Assembly: GCA_015057505.1 (NCBI GenBank) | Contig: SVEG01000020.1 | Coordinates: 1 to 63,260 of the forward strand | Length of the DNA stretch: 63,260 nt | Direction of reading: 5' to 3' | Source: Lachnospiraceae bacterium | Lineage (GTDB): Bacteria > Bacillota > Clostridia > Lachnospirales > Lachnospiraceae | Part shown: positions 1 through 9,000 of the stretch, in pieces | Layout of the letters: each line of letters starts with the position of its first letter | How positions within the stretch are numbered: the stretch's first letter is position 1 | Notes under the pieces: model-generated | The model's input: only the letters and a program-made list of their open reading frames with translations | The model's database searches: none | Told to the model about the DNA's origin: nothing | Made by a program: the position numbers and the translations under genes

Positions 1-2313
1 CTCGCAGCCGGATATGCGGCCATCGTAATATGGGGGTTGTTAATTTCGCTCATGCCTGTTGTTATAGGCGGGAGCTTGTGGAAAATAAGAAAAAGAGAAA
101 TATTTTTATTAGTTATAATGTTTGTGGCGGGAGTGTTTCTTATAAAGGTGGTTGAACAGCCGAAGGAGGCATTTGGATATGTTACTGAGCCACTTGATAT
201 AACTACTGTAAATGGTAAGATTGAATCAATAAAAGACAATGCCGATTATTCTAATGTGGTACTTGAGAATGCTGAAGTTGTTCATAAAGGTGAAGCTTAT
301 TATGTAGGCGGAATTCTCTTGTATATTTCTAATGTTTCAAATCTCCGAATCGGAGATGTTATTGCCGCATCAGGCGAATTATCCAGTTTTTTAGTTCCGC
401 GTAATGACGGAGAGTTTAACCTCTACAACTATTATAAGAGCAAGGGGATTTATTATAAGGTGTTTTCATCGGACAATATAACTCAAGTTTTGTCGGTGAA
501 AAGATATCCTGTGTCAGAGTGGTTTGATACAGTAAGGGACAAGCTTATTATCGAGCTTTTGGAGCACAGCTATTCTCTTAAGGATGCAGGAACGATGTCG
601 GCGATACTGCTAGGTGAAAAAGAGTATCTTGAAAATAATTTGCAGGAAAGCTTTAGAATAAGCGGGATTTCACATGTGTTAGTGGTTTCGGGTTTACATA
701 TTTCGCTTATCGGAATGGGTATATTTGAGTTGCTAAAACGACTTGTTGGGTATGCTCCGGCATGTGTTTTTGCAAGTGTGGCAGTATTATTTTATGTGTG
801 GCTTACAGGTTTTGGCCCTTCGGGGCAAAGGGCACTTATAATGTTTGGCGTGTCGATGTTCGGTAATATCACGGGAAAAAGCTACGACCTTTGTTCCGGA
901 ACAGGTTTTGCATTGCTTTGCATGCTAATAAAAACACCGTATATTTTTCTGGGAAGCGGTTTTGTGCTGTCGTTTATGTCAGTATTTGCAATTGGGACGA
1001 TAGTTCCGGTTTTGGAGGATATTTGCAAGTGGGCATTTAGAAAGAAAGTGTCAGGTGCAGTTGCCGGATTGGCAATTTTTTGGATGACACTGCCCGTAGT
1101 TTTGTGGAACTATTATGAGTATTCTTTGTACGGGCTATTACTTAATCTTATAATAATTCCATGCATGTCGGTGCTTGTGGTTCTTGGTGCAGGCGGACTT
1201 TTGGGAGAAATATCGATGGGTGTGGGAGAAGTTCTTTTAAAAGGTCCTGTGCATATTTTACTTTTCTCTTTTGAGAAGATGAGTATGTTTTTTAATGAAA
1301 TGTCTGTGGGTAGAATTTTATTTGGAAAACCGTCACTTACACAGGTGCTTGGTGTATATACATTGCTTTCAGTGGTAATTTGCGGATATTTCGGGATTAA
1401 GCAACTTATAAAAAGGCAGAAGAGATTACCTGCTTTTGTGAGTAAAAAGAAGTTTAAACATATATTTGCAGGTTTTTTTATAGTAGGAATCAGTATTCTT
1501 GAAATATTTATATTGCTTCCAAAAAATAAAAACGACTTTGAGATTACGATGCTTGATGTAGGGCAGGGTGAATGTATTTTTACAAGACTTCCAACAGGTG
1601 AGAATATGCTGATTGATGCCGGAAGTTCAGATGTAAAGAACCTTTATGAGAAGAGGATAAAAAATTTCTTAAAAGCACGTGCCGTAAGTAAGCTTGATTA
1701 TATAATTGTATCTCATGCCGATGAGGACCATTGCAGTGCTATCGAGGAGCTTTTTAAGCAGGATGAAGGTATGGAGGTCGGATGTCTTGTTTTGCCGGGT
1801 GTGGCGAAAACGGATGAGAAGCTGAAGATGCTTTCGGGGCTTGCGCATAGTAGGGGAAGTAAAGTTATAACACTTGGCAGAGGTGATACTATAAGAATCG
1901 GAGAGGTTCAATTTTACTGCATTAATCCTGATTCAAAGGGAAATTATACAGAAGAGGACCGCAACGACAGCTCTATTGTGATTCATATGAAATATGGGAA
2001 TTTCGACATGTTGTTTACCGGTGATATTGGTGCGACGACAGAGAGGGAGATTGTTTCGTATTTGGAAAAGTGTGAAGTACTAAAGGTTGCGCATCACGGT
2101 TCAAAGTATTCTAACAGTCAATTACTGCTTGAGAGGATTTGCCCGGGGCTTGCACTTATTTCCTGCAGTGAGGATAACAGCTACGGACATCCGCATAAGG
2201 AGACCTTGGAGCGCCTTGAAGGTGTTGGATGTAAGGTCATGTCGACGGCAGAGTCAGGTGCGGTCACGATAAGAATAGGAAAGAAAATAGAAGTGTACGG
2301 ATTTGTAAAATAA
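1..2313 (+). CDS. comEC: ComEC/Rec2 DNA uptake channel protein, 5' truncated by window edge
   Basis: Polytopic membrane protein that forms the channel for single-stranded DNA import in natural transformation. The reading frame is open to the left window edge, so the true start lies outside; a TTG at 37 is only an internal candidate. The N-terminal part has hydrophobic segments and a DUF4131-like region. The competence domain follows (around SHVLVVSGLHISLIGMG and GPSGQRALIM). The C-terminal third, from about 1540, is a metallo-beta-lactamase-like domain with LDVGQGE, the motif SHADEDHC and a second histidine in VAHHGSKYS. Domain order and length match full ComEC. Whether the strain is transformable cannot be told from this gene alone. 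A stem-loop follows at 2320-2355. Confidence 0.93.
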   Translation, partial: LAAGYAAIVIWGLLISLMPVVIGGSLWKIRKREIFLLVIMFVAGVFLIKVVEQPKEAFGYVTEPLDITTVNGKIESIKDNADYSNVVLENAEVVHKGEAYYVGGILLYISNVSNLRIGDVIAASGELSSFLVPRNDGEFNLYNYYKSKGIYYKVFSSDNITQVLSVKRYPVSEWFDTVRDKLIIELLEHSYSLKDAGTMSAILLGEKEYLENNLQESFRISGISHVLVVSGLHISLIGMGIFELLKRLVGYAPACVFASVAVLFYVWLTGFGPSGQRALIMFGVSMFGNITGKSYDLCSGTGFALLCMLIKTPYIFLGSGFVLSFMSVFAIGTIVPVLEDICKWAFRKKVSGAVAGLAIFWMTLPVVLWNYYEYSLYGLLLNLIIIPCMSVLVVLGAGGLLGEISMGVGEVLLKGPVHILLFSFEKMSMFFNEMSVGRILFGKPSLTQVLGVYTLLSVVICGYFGIKQLIKRQKRLPAFVSKKKFKHIFAGFFIVGISILEIFILLPKNKNDFEITMLDVGQGECIFTRLPTGENMLIDAGSSDVKNLYEKRIKNFLKARAVSKLDYIIVSHADEDHCSAIEELFKQDEGMEVGCLVLPGVAKTDEKLKMLSGLAHSRGSKVITLGRGDTIRIGEVQFYCINPDSKGNYTEEDRNDSSIVIHMKYGNFDMLFTGDIGATTEREIVSYLEKCEVLKVAHHGSKYSNSQLLLERICPGLALISCSEDNSYGHPHKETLERLEGVGCKVMSTAESGAVTIRIGKKIEVYGFVK

Positions 2314-2319
2314 TGGGGA

Positions 2320-2355
2320 GTAAGATGCATTTTGGCCTAAAAAAGTGCATCTTAC
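2320..2355 (+). terminator. Stem-loop after comEC, possible weak terminator
   Basis: GTAAGATGCA-TTTT pairs with AAAAAGTGCATCTTAC (one bulge). The U-tract after the stem is poor (CTTTATTA), so it could be a weak terminator or an operator for the LytTR gene just downstream rather than a strong terminator. Confidence 0.5.
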
Positions 2356-2428
2356 CTTTATTAATATTGTTATTGTTTCGGAAAAAAGTTATATTAATAA
2401 AAAGGCTAATGATAAAGAGAGGATTTAT

Positions 2429-2875
2429 ATGAAGATAACGGTCTTAAAAATAGCGCAAAGTGAACCGGAGGAGATGGAAATCCGCTGTCATGAAGTGACA
2501 GACCAGGTGAATGAGATTGTTGCTTTTGTGAAATCAAGGAATGGTCAGTTGACGGGAGTGATTGAAGGTAAACAGTATGAAGTGCCGGTGACGGATGTAT
2601 ATTATGTTGAAGCAGTAGATAATAGTGTGTTCATTTATGGGCCACAAAAGGTCTATGAGACACGACAAAAACTATATGAGTTAGAAGGAATTTTAAGAGA
2701 GAAATATTTCCTTAGGGTTTCTAAATCGCTTGTATTAAATCTGATGAAGGTAAAATCAATAAAGCCGGCATTAAACGGTAGATATTCGGCAATTTTGCAA
2801 AGTGGAGAGGAGATTATTATATCCAGAAAATATGTGCCGGAGTTAAAAAGGGCATTGAAAGGAGATTTATTCTGA
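2429..2875 (+). CDS. LytTR-family DNA-binding transcriptional regulator
   Basis: A protein of 148 residues whose C-terminal about 100 residues form a LytTR DNA-binding domain (IEGKQYEVPVTDVYYVEAVD, then FLRVSKSLVLNLMKVKSI, then SRKYVPELKRAL). There is no receiver domain, so this is the stand-alone type. The start at ATG 2429 is preferred because AGAGAGGA sits 6 to 13 bases upstream; a longer reading from 2345 would run into the preceding stem-loop. The stop overlaps the start of the DUF3021 membrane gene. LytTR plus DUF3021 is a recurrent pair in Firmicutes, in which the membrane protein is thought to modulate the regulator. Targets are unknown; autoregulation is plausible. Confidence 0.88.
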   Translation: MKITVLKIAQSEPEEMEIRCHEVTDQVNEIVAFVKSRNGQLTGVIEGKQYEVPVTDVYYVEAVDNSVFIYGPQKVYETRQKLYELEGILREKYFLRVSKSLVLNLMKVKSIKPALNGRYSAILQSGEEIIISRKYVPELKRALKGDLF

Positions 2876-3312
2876 TGCGAGGTAAAGAATTGCTTGTTGA
2901 CATGATATATACATATTTTATGTTGGTGACTATGATTTTGGCAGTAATGATGATTTTGGGGAGCTATTTTATGCCGGAAGTCAGATTTGGTTATGAATCC
3001 TTTAGAGCTCCTTTGATTTATGCTGCCTTTGGGACGATTCCAAACATTGTTATGTATGCGAAGAAGGAACTTACTGTGAGGCAATTATTGGTTCGTAAAT
3101 TTATACAGCTTATATTAGTTGAAATAATTGTGATTGCAATAGCAGTACCAGCAGAAATATTTAAAGAAGGCAAGGCGGAAATCGTTACATTGCTGGCAAT
3201 CAGTATTTTAGCGGTATTTGTCCTGACGCATTTGATTGAGTGGTTTCAGAATTATGCTGTGGCAAAGCAAATGACAGAAGAACTTTTAGTTTTTCAAAAA
3301 AATCATGAATAG
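2875..3312 (+). CDS. DUF3021 family four-helix membrane protein
   Basis: 145 residues with four hydrophobic segments (about residues 10-35, 42-62, 70-92 and 100-122) and a charged C-terminus. The start overlaps the stop of the LytTR gene by one base (TGATG), which implies translational coupling. DUF3021 proteins commonly sit directly after LytTR regulators and probably act as membrane partners or repressors of them. This assignment rests on topology and gene context more than on sequence motifs. Confidence 0.8.
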   Translation: MRGKELLVDMIYTYFMLVTMILAVMMILGSYFMPEVRFGYESFRAPLIYAAFGTIPNIVMYAKKELTVRQLLVRKFIQLILVEIIVIAIAVPAEIFKEGKAEIVTLLAISILAVFVLTHLIEWFQNYAVAKQMTEELLVFQKNHE

Positions 3313-3330
3313 AAAGGAAAAGGGCCGGAT

Positions 3331-3822
3331 ATGAAAGTAATAGTACATGACTTGGGAACGGAATATGATGAAATGCTACAAAAAAAGTGTGATGCAGTAA
3401 TTTGTGCGGACGGTAAATATGCGCCTTGTCAGGGTTGTTTCGGTTGTTGGACAAAGCATCCGGCAGAGTGTCGCTTAAAGGATAGTCTGCATACGGTATG
3501 CCGCGTAATCGGAAGAGCAGATGAGTTAATCATTATCAGTGCAAACTACTACGGAAGCTACAGCCCTGTAATTAAGAATGTGTTGGACAGAAGTATCGGT
3601 TCGTCCACACCGTTCAGTACTTACCGTGGCAAACAGATGCACCATACACTGCGATATGGCAAGCATGATTTACTTAAGGTGTTTACATATGGTGATATTA
3701 CCGAAGAAGAAAAGGCTACCTTTGAACTTTTGGCAGCCAGAAATGCACTTAATGACGGTTACAGAGAGTCACAGGTTTTCATTCTAAAATCTCTGAATGA
3801 ATTGGAGGGTATGTTATCATGA
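3331..3822 (+). CDS. Flavodoxin-like NAD(P)H-dependent oxidoreductase
   Basis: 163 residues resembling the NADPH-dependent FMN reductase / flavodoxin superfamily. It has an N-terminal strand, a Cys-rich stretch CQGCFGCW followed by a conserved aspartate/charged region, then ADELIIISANYYGSYSPVIKNVLDR, which corresponds to the flavin-contacting loop and helix of the family. An RBS (AAAGGAAAAGGG) precedes ATG 3331. It overlaps the next flavodoxin-like gene by four bases (ATGA), so the two probably work as a pair. Substrate unknown. Confidence 0.8.
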   Translation: MKVIVHDLGTEYDEMLQKKCDAVICADGKYAPCQGCFGCWTKHPAECRLKDSLHTVCRVIGRADELIIISANYYGSYSPVIKNVLDRSIGSSTPFSTYRGKQMHHTLRYGKHDLLKVFTYGDITEEEKATFELLAARNALNDGYRESQVFILKSLNELEGMLS

Positions 3823-4550
3823 AAACAGTATTTATAAACGGAAGTCCCAAGAAAAAGTTTAGTGCTTCAGCTTATTTTATCAGTGTGCAGAAATTCTTTG
3901 TAAAGGGTGAAAAAGTAAAAGAAACATTAAGAAATAAGAAGGATCATGACAGAATTCTGAGTATTTTGGAGGATGGTGATGCGGTGGTGTTTTGTCTTCC
4001 TCTGTATGTTGACAGTGTACCTTCGCATGTAATGTCTTTCTTGAAAGAAATGGAAGTATACTGTCTTGACAAACACTTAAATTTGAATGTCTATGTTATT
4101 TCAAATAACGGTTTTATTGAAGGCGTGCAGAGCAAAGCTTTGTTACAGGTTTTTCGTAATTTTTGTACAAGAAGCGGCCTGGTATGGGGCGGAGGAATCG
4201 GTATTGGCGGTGGTGTAATGCTGAATGTTATGCGAATCGTATTCTATGTTCAGATAGGCCTGTTGTTTTTAAATATCTTCCTTAGCGGAACTCAGACGGG
4301 GAATTGGCTTCCGATTGATGCATTTACAAATTTTATTACACAGGCACTTATTATAGGTTTTCTTAATCTTGGAGTTTTCTTATATACTCTAAAGATGGGA
4401 CGTGCCATTAACCGAAGAGAGTCCTGTGGTGAAAAATACACCCGTATATTGATTCCTTCGTTTGTTTTCATTATTTTTGCAGATATTTTCTTCACAGTTT
4501 TCTCTATTTTTGAAGGCGGTTTTTTTAGAGGCTGGCTCAGTAAGAAGTAA
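3819..4550 (+). CDS. Flavodoxin-like protein with C-terminal membrane anchor
   Basis: 243 residues. The N-terminal half starts with KTVFINGSPKKKFSAS, the phosphate-binding loop type of flavodoxin-like NAD(P)H dehydrogenases, and continues with DAVVFCLPLYVDSVPSHVMSFLKEME. The C-terminal half has about three transmembrane segments (roughly residues 135-155, 165-190 and 208-230). Translationally coupled to the preceding oxidoreductase by an ATGA overlap. The fusion of a flavodoxin fold to a membrane domain suggests electron transfer at the membrane, but this is inference; no redox partner is seen nearby. Confidence 0.7.
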   Translation: MKTVFINGSPKKKFSASAYFISVQKFFVKGEKVKETLRNKKDHDRILSILEDGDAVVFCLPLYVDSVPSHVMSFLKEMEVYCLDKHLNLNVYVISNNGFIEGVQSKALLQVFRNFCTRSGLVWGGGIGIGGGVMLNVMRIVFYVQIGLLFLNIFLSGTQTGNWLPIDAFTNFITQALIIGFLNLGVFLYTLKMGRAINRRESCGEKYTRILIPSFVFIIFADIFFTVFSIFEGGFFRGWLSKK

Positions 4551-4611
4551 AATGCATATTTTCATAGAAGTAAAAGTGTGATATTATTAATTCATATGGA
4601 GGAGATATCGC

Positions 4612-5598
4612 ATGCAGGCACTCAGGGATTCGTTAAAGACGGGACAGTGGAAAAAAGTATATTTGTTTTATGGGGAAGAGTCATATCTTAAGCGTTCGTA
4701 TAAAAAGCAGGTAAAGAATGCCATTGTCGGAGAAGATGATTCGATGAATTACAATTACTTTGAGGGCAAGGAAGCTGCGAATGTCAATGAGATTATGGGA
4801 ATTGCCGATACTATGCCGTTTTTTGCTGACAGGAGACTTATTATCGTGGAAGACAGCGGATTGTTTAAGAGTGCGGCATCTGACGCATTTTGCGAGTATA
4901 TGGCGAATATTCCGGATAACACCGTTTTGCTTTTTGTTGAGAGCGAGATTGATAAGAGAAACAAATTATATAAGGCTGTCGCGGCTAACGGAAGTGTAAT
5001 TGAGATGGGCAGGCAGCCTGATAACAAGCTTGTCGATTGGATTGTGAAGATGCTTGTTAAAGAAGGTAAGAATATTACACGAAGAGACCTTGATTATCTG
5101 CTTGAGAGAACCGGCAATGACATGGAGAATATAAGCAATGAAGTAAAGAAGCTCATTGATTATACTTACGGACGCGATGTTATTACCAAAGAAGATATAG
5201 ATGATATATGTACGGAACAGATTAACGGCAGGATTTTTGAAATGATTGATGCTGTAAGCGAAGGCAAGCAGAAGAGAGCATTGGAACTGTATGGAGATTT
5301 GTTGCTTTTAAAGGAGCCACCGATGCGAATTCTTTTTATGCTTGCAAGGCAATTCAGTAAGCTTTTGCAGGCCGGCGAGCTTGTAAAAAAAGGCATGGGA
5401 AAGTCGCAACTTGCCGAACAGATGAAAATTCAGCCTTTTATTGCCGGTAAATATATTGCGCAGTTACAGAAGTTCCCTGTCTCGAAAGTAAAGAAGGCAC
5501 TTGAAGAATGCGCGGCTACGGAAGAGGCCGTTAAGACAGGATTTTTGAATGATAGACTGGGTGTGGAACTTCTTCTTGTGAAGTGTAGTATGAAATAA
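4612..5598 (+). CDS. holA: DNA polymerase III delta subunit
   Basis: 328 residues, the usual length of HolA, the clamp-loader subunit that opens the beta clamp. The N-terminus contains YLFYGEESYLKRSYKKQ, characteristic of the delta subunit, followed by DTMPFFADRRLIIVEDSGLF, then the lid and collar regions. An RBS (GGAGGAGAT) precedes ATG 4612 at 4598-4606. In Firmicutes holA often lies between comEC and rpsT, exactly as here. The gene ends 8 bases before a terminator stem. Confidence 0.96.
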   Translation: MQALRDSLKTGQWKKVYLFYGEESYLKRSYKKQVKNAIVGEDDSMNYNYFEGKEAANVNEIMGIADTMPFFADRRLIIVEDSGLFKSAASDAFCEYMANIPDNTVLLFVESEIDKRNKLYKAVAANGSVIEMGRQPDNKLVDWIVKMLVKEGKNITRRDLDYLLERTGNDMENISNEVKKLIDYTYGRDVITKEDIDDICTEQINGRIFEMIDAVSEGKQKRALELYGDLLLLKEPPMRILFMLARQFSKLLQAGELVKKGMGKSQLAEQMKIQPFIAGKYIAQLQKFPVSKVKKALEECAATEEAVKTGFLNDRLGVELLLVKCSMK

Positions 5599-5605
5599 TT
5601 ATATT

Positions 5606-5639
5606 GAGCTGTCGCAAATACTGTGCAGCTCATTTTTTT
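5606..5639 (+). terminator. Rho-independent terminator of holA
   Basis: GAGCTG pairs with CAGCTC across a 14-base loop and is followed by ATTTTTTTA. It lies 8 bases after the holA stop and directly precedes the long palindrome at 5642. Confidence 0.8.
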
Positions 5640-5641
5640 AA

Positions 5642-6174
5642 CCACAATTCCCCGTAATAAACAACAGTTTTAAGCACATTACAGCCAATTTCAGGATTTG
5701 TTTTTTCGCAGACAACAAAAGGTTTTTAGAAGTACTTTGCTTTTTAAGCTTTCCACCCAATTGTGCCGCGCAGAGTTGTCTGAGTGGAATTGAATAGAAG
5801 TTCAGTAGTTTGGGAAATATGTTAATTTTATATGCAAGGGTTATAAGGCACGCTCTCGCTACGAAAAAAGCGTAGCGCTACTAAACTTGCGAGACGAAAC
5901 AGCAAATATATTTGTACATAATTCTTTGAGTTTCGTCTCGCAAGCTAAGGAGCGACGCTTTTTAAGTGCCTTTAACCCTTGCATATAAAATTAACATATT
6001 TCCCAAATCACTTGAACTTCTTCAATTCCAAGAGTTTAACGGAGCGGCACAAAATATAAGGTGGAAAGCAAAAAGCATTAGTACTTCTTAAAACCGTAAA
6101 ATGTTGCAAGAAAAAACAAATCCTGAATTGGCTGTAATGTGCTTAAAACTGTTGTTTATTGCGGGGAATAGTGG
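5642..6174. repeat. Long palindromic intergenic element, copy 1 (forward)
   Basis: A 533-bp imperfect palindrome filling the gap between convergent holA and rpsT. The outer helix (5642-5700 with 6115-6174) is complementary but unlike that of other copies. Inside it lies a conserved module: the left half contains GCTTTCCACCC, GTGCCGCGCAGAG and TTGTCTGAGTGGAATTG, and the right half CAATTCCAAGAGTTTAACG, GAGCGGCAC and GGTGGAAAGC. An inner helix (about 5805-5850 with 5965-6010) and a second conserved core with CTCGCTACG / TTGCGAGACGAAAC follow, with an apical loop near 5901-5930. The small ORF readable inside it is treated as spurious. Confidence 0.85.
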
Positions 6175-6213
6175 AGAAATAGAAGGGTGTGCAGTATTTG
6201 CGGCAGTTTTGGA

Positions 6214-6254
6214 AAAAATAAAGCCTTGCTTTGTGGGTTATCAAAGCAAGGCTT
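6214..6254 (-). terminator. Terminator of rpsT
   Basis: AAGCCTTGCTTTG pairs with CAAAGCAAGGCTT over an 8-base loop; on the - strand the stem is followed by TATTTTTTCC. It is placed 19 bases beyond the rpsT stop and may act in both directions. Confidence 0.88.
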
Positions 6255-6272
6255 TTAAAATTCAAAAACTTA

Positions 6273-6536
6273 TTATGCCATCTTGTTAACGGCAAGTGAT
6301 AAACGAGATACTTTACGAGAAGCGTAGTTCTTGTGGTAAACACCCTTTGAAGTAGCTTTGTCGATCTCTGAAGTAGCCTCAAGAAGTGCAGCCTGAGCAG
6401 CAGCCTTGTCTCCGGCAGCAATTGCAGCGTCTACTTTCTTTACATATGTTCTAACGCGAGATTTAATCGCTTTGTTTCTCTCTGTCTTTGTTGCGATAAC
6501 ATCGATTCTCTTCTTAGCAGATTTAATATTAGCCAA
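6273..6536 (-). CDS. rpsT: 30S ribosomal protein S20
   Basis: 87 residues, the standard S20 length, beginning (M)ANIKSAKKRI and rich in Lys/Arg and Ala, as expected of this 16S-binding small-subunit protein. The start is taken as the TTG at 6534-6536 because GGAGGT lies seven bases upstream and the resulting N-terminus matches the family; a longer upstream reading would add 17 unrelated residues. It is the only gene on this strand for several kb, with its own promoter at 6630-6658 and a strong terminator. Confidence 0.96.
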   Translation of the reverse strand: MANIKSAKKRIDVIATKTERNKAIKSRVRTYVKKVDAAIAAGDKAAAQAALLEATSEIDKATSKGVYHKNYASRKVSRLSLAVNKMA

Positions 6537-6629
6537 TCCGTACACCTCCAAATATATATTGTAAATTATTGTCGCACCGGTTTGCATTAAACTCGGACAC
6601 GGAACGGTCTAATGTAAACATGCTACTCT

Positions 6630-6658
6630 ATTTTAGTCTATTAGTACAGTTCTGTCAA
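6630..6658 (-). promoter_or_regulatory. Sigma-A promoter of rpsT
   Basis: On the - strand TTGACA (6658-6653), a 17-base spacer and TAAAAT (6635-6630) form a near-consensus vegetative promoter. The leader to the rpsT start is about 90 bases, long enough for the S20 autoregulation known in other bacteria; no specific structure was assigned. Confidence 0.85.
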
Positions 6659-6704
6659 TACATAAAATTAAAAAAAATGCAGAAACTACCTGCAAATAAA
6701 TATA

Positions 6705-7673
6705 ATGCCAAAGGGTGTGTATAAATATATGAATAGAGAGCAGTTTGAAATTAGGACGGATCTTGCGCTTGAGGTCAGGGAGGACATAGAAAAGAAAGGT
6801 GAAGAGCTTAAGGGAGTCAGGGTCAGTGAGGAGGAAAGATACGGAGGAGAAATCAGGATAACTACGGTATCAATTGAAACAGAAGAGGCGGCAAGGACTA
6901 TGAGAAAAGAGAAGGGGAAATATCTTACAATAGAGGTCCCTTTTGTGAGATGGGAAGGAGAAGAAGAGCAGGAATTGGTTGCAGGTGTTGTGGCTGATTA
7001 TATTAGGAAGGTACTTGGTAAAGAAGAGCGAAAGTCAGTACTTGTTGTCGGACTTGGAAACAGAGATGTAACTCCTGATGCACTTGGACCGCAAATTATT
7101 GATAATTTGTGTGTTAACAGGCACCTGATAGGTGACGGACGACGACAAAACATGATAAGTGCGGTTGCGCCGGGGGTCATGGCTCAGACCGGAATTGAGA
7201 CAGCGGTGCTTGTAAAGGGTATTGTTGCAGAGACAAAACCTACGGCGGTAATTGCTCTTGATGCGCTTGCAGCAAGAAATATTCACAGGCTGAACACGAC
7301 AATCCAGCTTTCGGATGCGGGGATAAGCCCGGGCTCCGGAGTTGGAAATCACAGGCATGCACTTAACAAGGGGAGTCTGGGAGTACCTGTGATTGCGATA
7401 GGAATTCCGACGGTAGTGGATGCAGCAACTATTGTTAATGATACGATGAATCGTTTGGTGGAGGCAATAAATTCATATGAAGGAGATACATTCTGCGGAG
7501 GATATGAGATGCTCACGGAGGAAGAAAGGAGAATGCTTGTTTATGAACTGTTTACTCCGGAGTGGAGGGGGATGTTTGTAACACCAAAGAATGTTGATGA
7601 GACAATAAATAACATGAGTATTACATTGGCAAAGGCCATTTGCTATGCACTGCTTGGCAAAAACCGGTCATAA
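6705..7673 (+). CDS. gpr: GPR germination protease
   Basis: 322 residues, the usual size of the zymogen. GPR degrades small acid-soluble spore proteins at germination and is made in the forespore. The N-terminus has EIRTDLALE, the segment around the autoprocessing site, followed by motifs of the family such as VVGLGNRDVTPDALGP, GIVAETKPTAVIALDALA and GSGVGNHRHALNKGSLG. The start is uncertain: ATG 6705 lacks a clear RBS, and ATG 6729 (MNREQFEIRTD) would also give a normal protein. It is followed by spoIIP as in many endospore formers. Confidence 0.95.
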   Translation: MPKGVYKYMNREQFEIRTDLALEVREDIEKKGEELKGVRVSEEERYGGEIRITTVSIETEEAARTMRKEKGKYLTIEVPFVRWEGEEEQELVAGVVADYIRKVLGKEERKSVLVVGLGNRDVTPDALGPQIIDNLCVNRHLIGDGRRQNMISAVAPGVMAQTGIETAVLVKGIVAETKPTAVIALDALAARNIHRLNTTIQLSDAGISPGSGVGNHRHALNKGSLGVPVIAIGIPTVVDAATIVNDTMNRLVEAINSYEGDTFCGGYEMLTEEERRMLVYELFTPEWRGMFVTPKNVDETINNMSITLAKAICYALLGKNRS

Positions 7674-7722
7674 AATATTTGGCTTCCGAATATAATGTTT
7701 TTGGAAGGAGTGTGCATATAGG

Positions 7723-9000
7723 ATGAAGCGTAAATTCAGACAGATTATCAGACGGGCTTTGCAAGTGTGTATTTGGTTCTTCATCCTATATTTGGGCGCA
7801 AACATTATTGCGCGCGGAACAAAAATATTATTTGACAAACCGCTTGGTGAAATTATAGAAGATGCGGTAGAAGAAATGACGGAAAAATTGGGTATTGTTA
7901 TTATGAAAAATACCGGTTTTGTTTTTTCATATTTATATGATGAAAAAGAAACACATAATATTGTGTCCAAGATATATAAAAAGACATATTTGTTAAAGGA
8001 GAGTGTACCGGAGGAAATAGTTTATCCCTCGGGAGACAATCTATACGGTGATTTACTAGCAGACTTTTTAATGAAAAAGGAGTTTGAAGAAGATAAAGAA
8101 AGTGCAATTCCTGTTATTACAATTATTCCCGACTATTATGGCGACGGGCAGGGAGAAGGTGATTCTGACGATGAGCCGGTGGGAGAGGTTATTTCACCAT
8201 TTATAAGACCGCTTGCACCTGTAGTTATTGGGAAAAGATATACTCTTTCACAGCTTATGGATTTTGATGTATTACTTAAGAATTTTTATGCCGTTGAGAC
8301 TAATACAGCAGTAAACAAGACCATACTTGATGTAGCGGAAATGCTTGATGCGGATATGACCCTTCGGGGAGAAGATACAAAATATCCGCAGATTTTGATT
8401 TTTCATACACATTCGCAGGAGGCATATAAGGATTCCAGGCCGGGTATGGTCGATGATACGGTTGTAGGAATGGGAGCATATCTGGCAGAAATACTTGAAC
8501 GTGATTACGGATATCACGTTTTACATATTACGACAACTTTTGATTGCATTAATGGTAAGCTTGACAGAAGTGCGGCATATGAATATGCGCAGGAGGCTCT
8601 TAAGGGAATTCTCGATGCTTATCCGACAATTGAGGTAGTGCTTGATTTACATAGGGACGGAGTAAATGAGGACGTACATCTTGTTACTGAATATAACGGA
8701 AAAAAGGCTGCAAAAATTATGTTTGTAAATGGAATAAGCAGATTTAAGGATAATGAAATAGGCTATCTTTATAATCCGAATCTTGCAGGAAATCTTGCGT
8801 TCAGTTTTCAATTACAGTTAAAAGGCGAGGCGTATTTCCCGGGGTTGATGCGAAGAACTATGATAAAAGCGTATCGTTATAATCTACATTTTTTGCCAAA
8901 GAGTGCACTTGTTGAGCTCGGTGCGCAGACGAATACCGTAGAAGAAGCAAGAAATGCAGTAGAACTTCTTGCAGTAATGATAGGGGAGGTATTGCAGTGA
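7723..9000 (+). CDS. spoIIP: Stage II sporulation protein P
   Basis: 425 residues. SpoIIP is a peptidoglycan amidase and endopeptidase that works with SpoIID to dissolve the septum during engulfment. Features: an N-terminal membrane segment (about residues 12-32), then the catalytic domain with IFHTHSQEAY, then LHRDGVN and LVELGAQTNTVEEARN near the end, all SpoIIP hallmarks. GGAAGG is upstream of ATG 7723. Its stop overlaps the GTG start of spoIID by four bases, linking the two partners that act together. Confidence 0.95.
   Translation: MKRKFRQIIRRALQVCIWFFILYLGANIIARGTKILFDKPLGEIIEDAVEEMTEKLGIVIMKNTGFVFSYLYDEKETHNIVSKIYKKTYLLKESVPEEIVYPSGDNLYGDLLADFLMKKEFEEDKESAIPVITIIPDYYGDGQGEGDSDDEPVGEVISPFIRPLAPVVIGKRYTLSQLMDFDVLLKNFYAVETNTAVNKTILDVAEMLDADMTLRGEDTKYPQILIFHTHSQEAYKDSRPGMVDDTVVGMGAYLAEILERDYGYHVLHITTTFDCINGKLDRSAAYEYAQEALKGILDAYPTIEVVLDLHRDGVNEDVHLVTEYNGKKAAKIMFVNGISRFKDNEIGYLYNPNLAGNLAFSFQLQLKGEAYFPGLMRRTMIKAYRYNLHFLPKSALVELGAQTNTVEEARNAVELLAVMIGEVLQ

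Noticed and set aside
5642-6174. Integron attC-like site or group II intron
   Set aside because: attC hairpins are far shorter and need R' and R'' boxes; no intron domain V or reverse transcriptase is present.
6101-6421. ORFs over the right arm of palindrome copy 1 and the region after it
   Set aside because: They run through the palindrome, the rpsT terminator or antisense to rpsT, have no RBS and read like low-complexity shadows.
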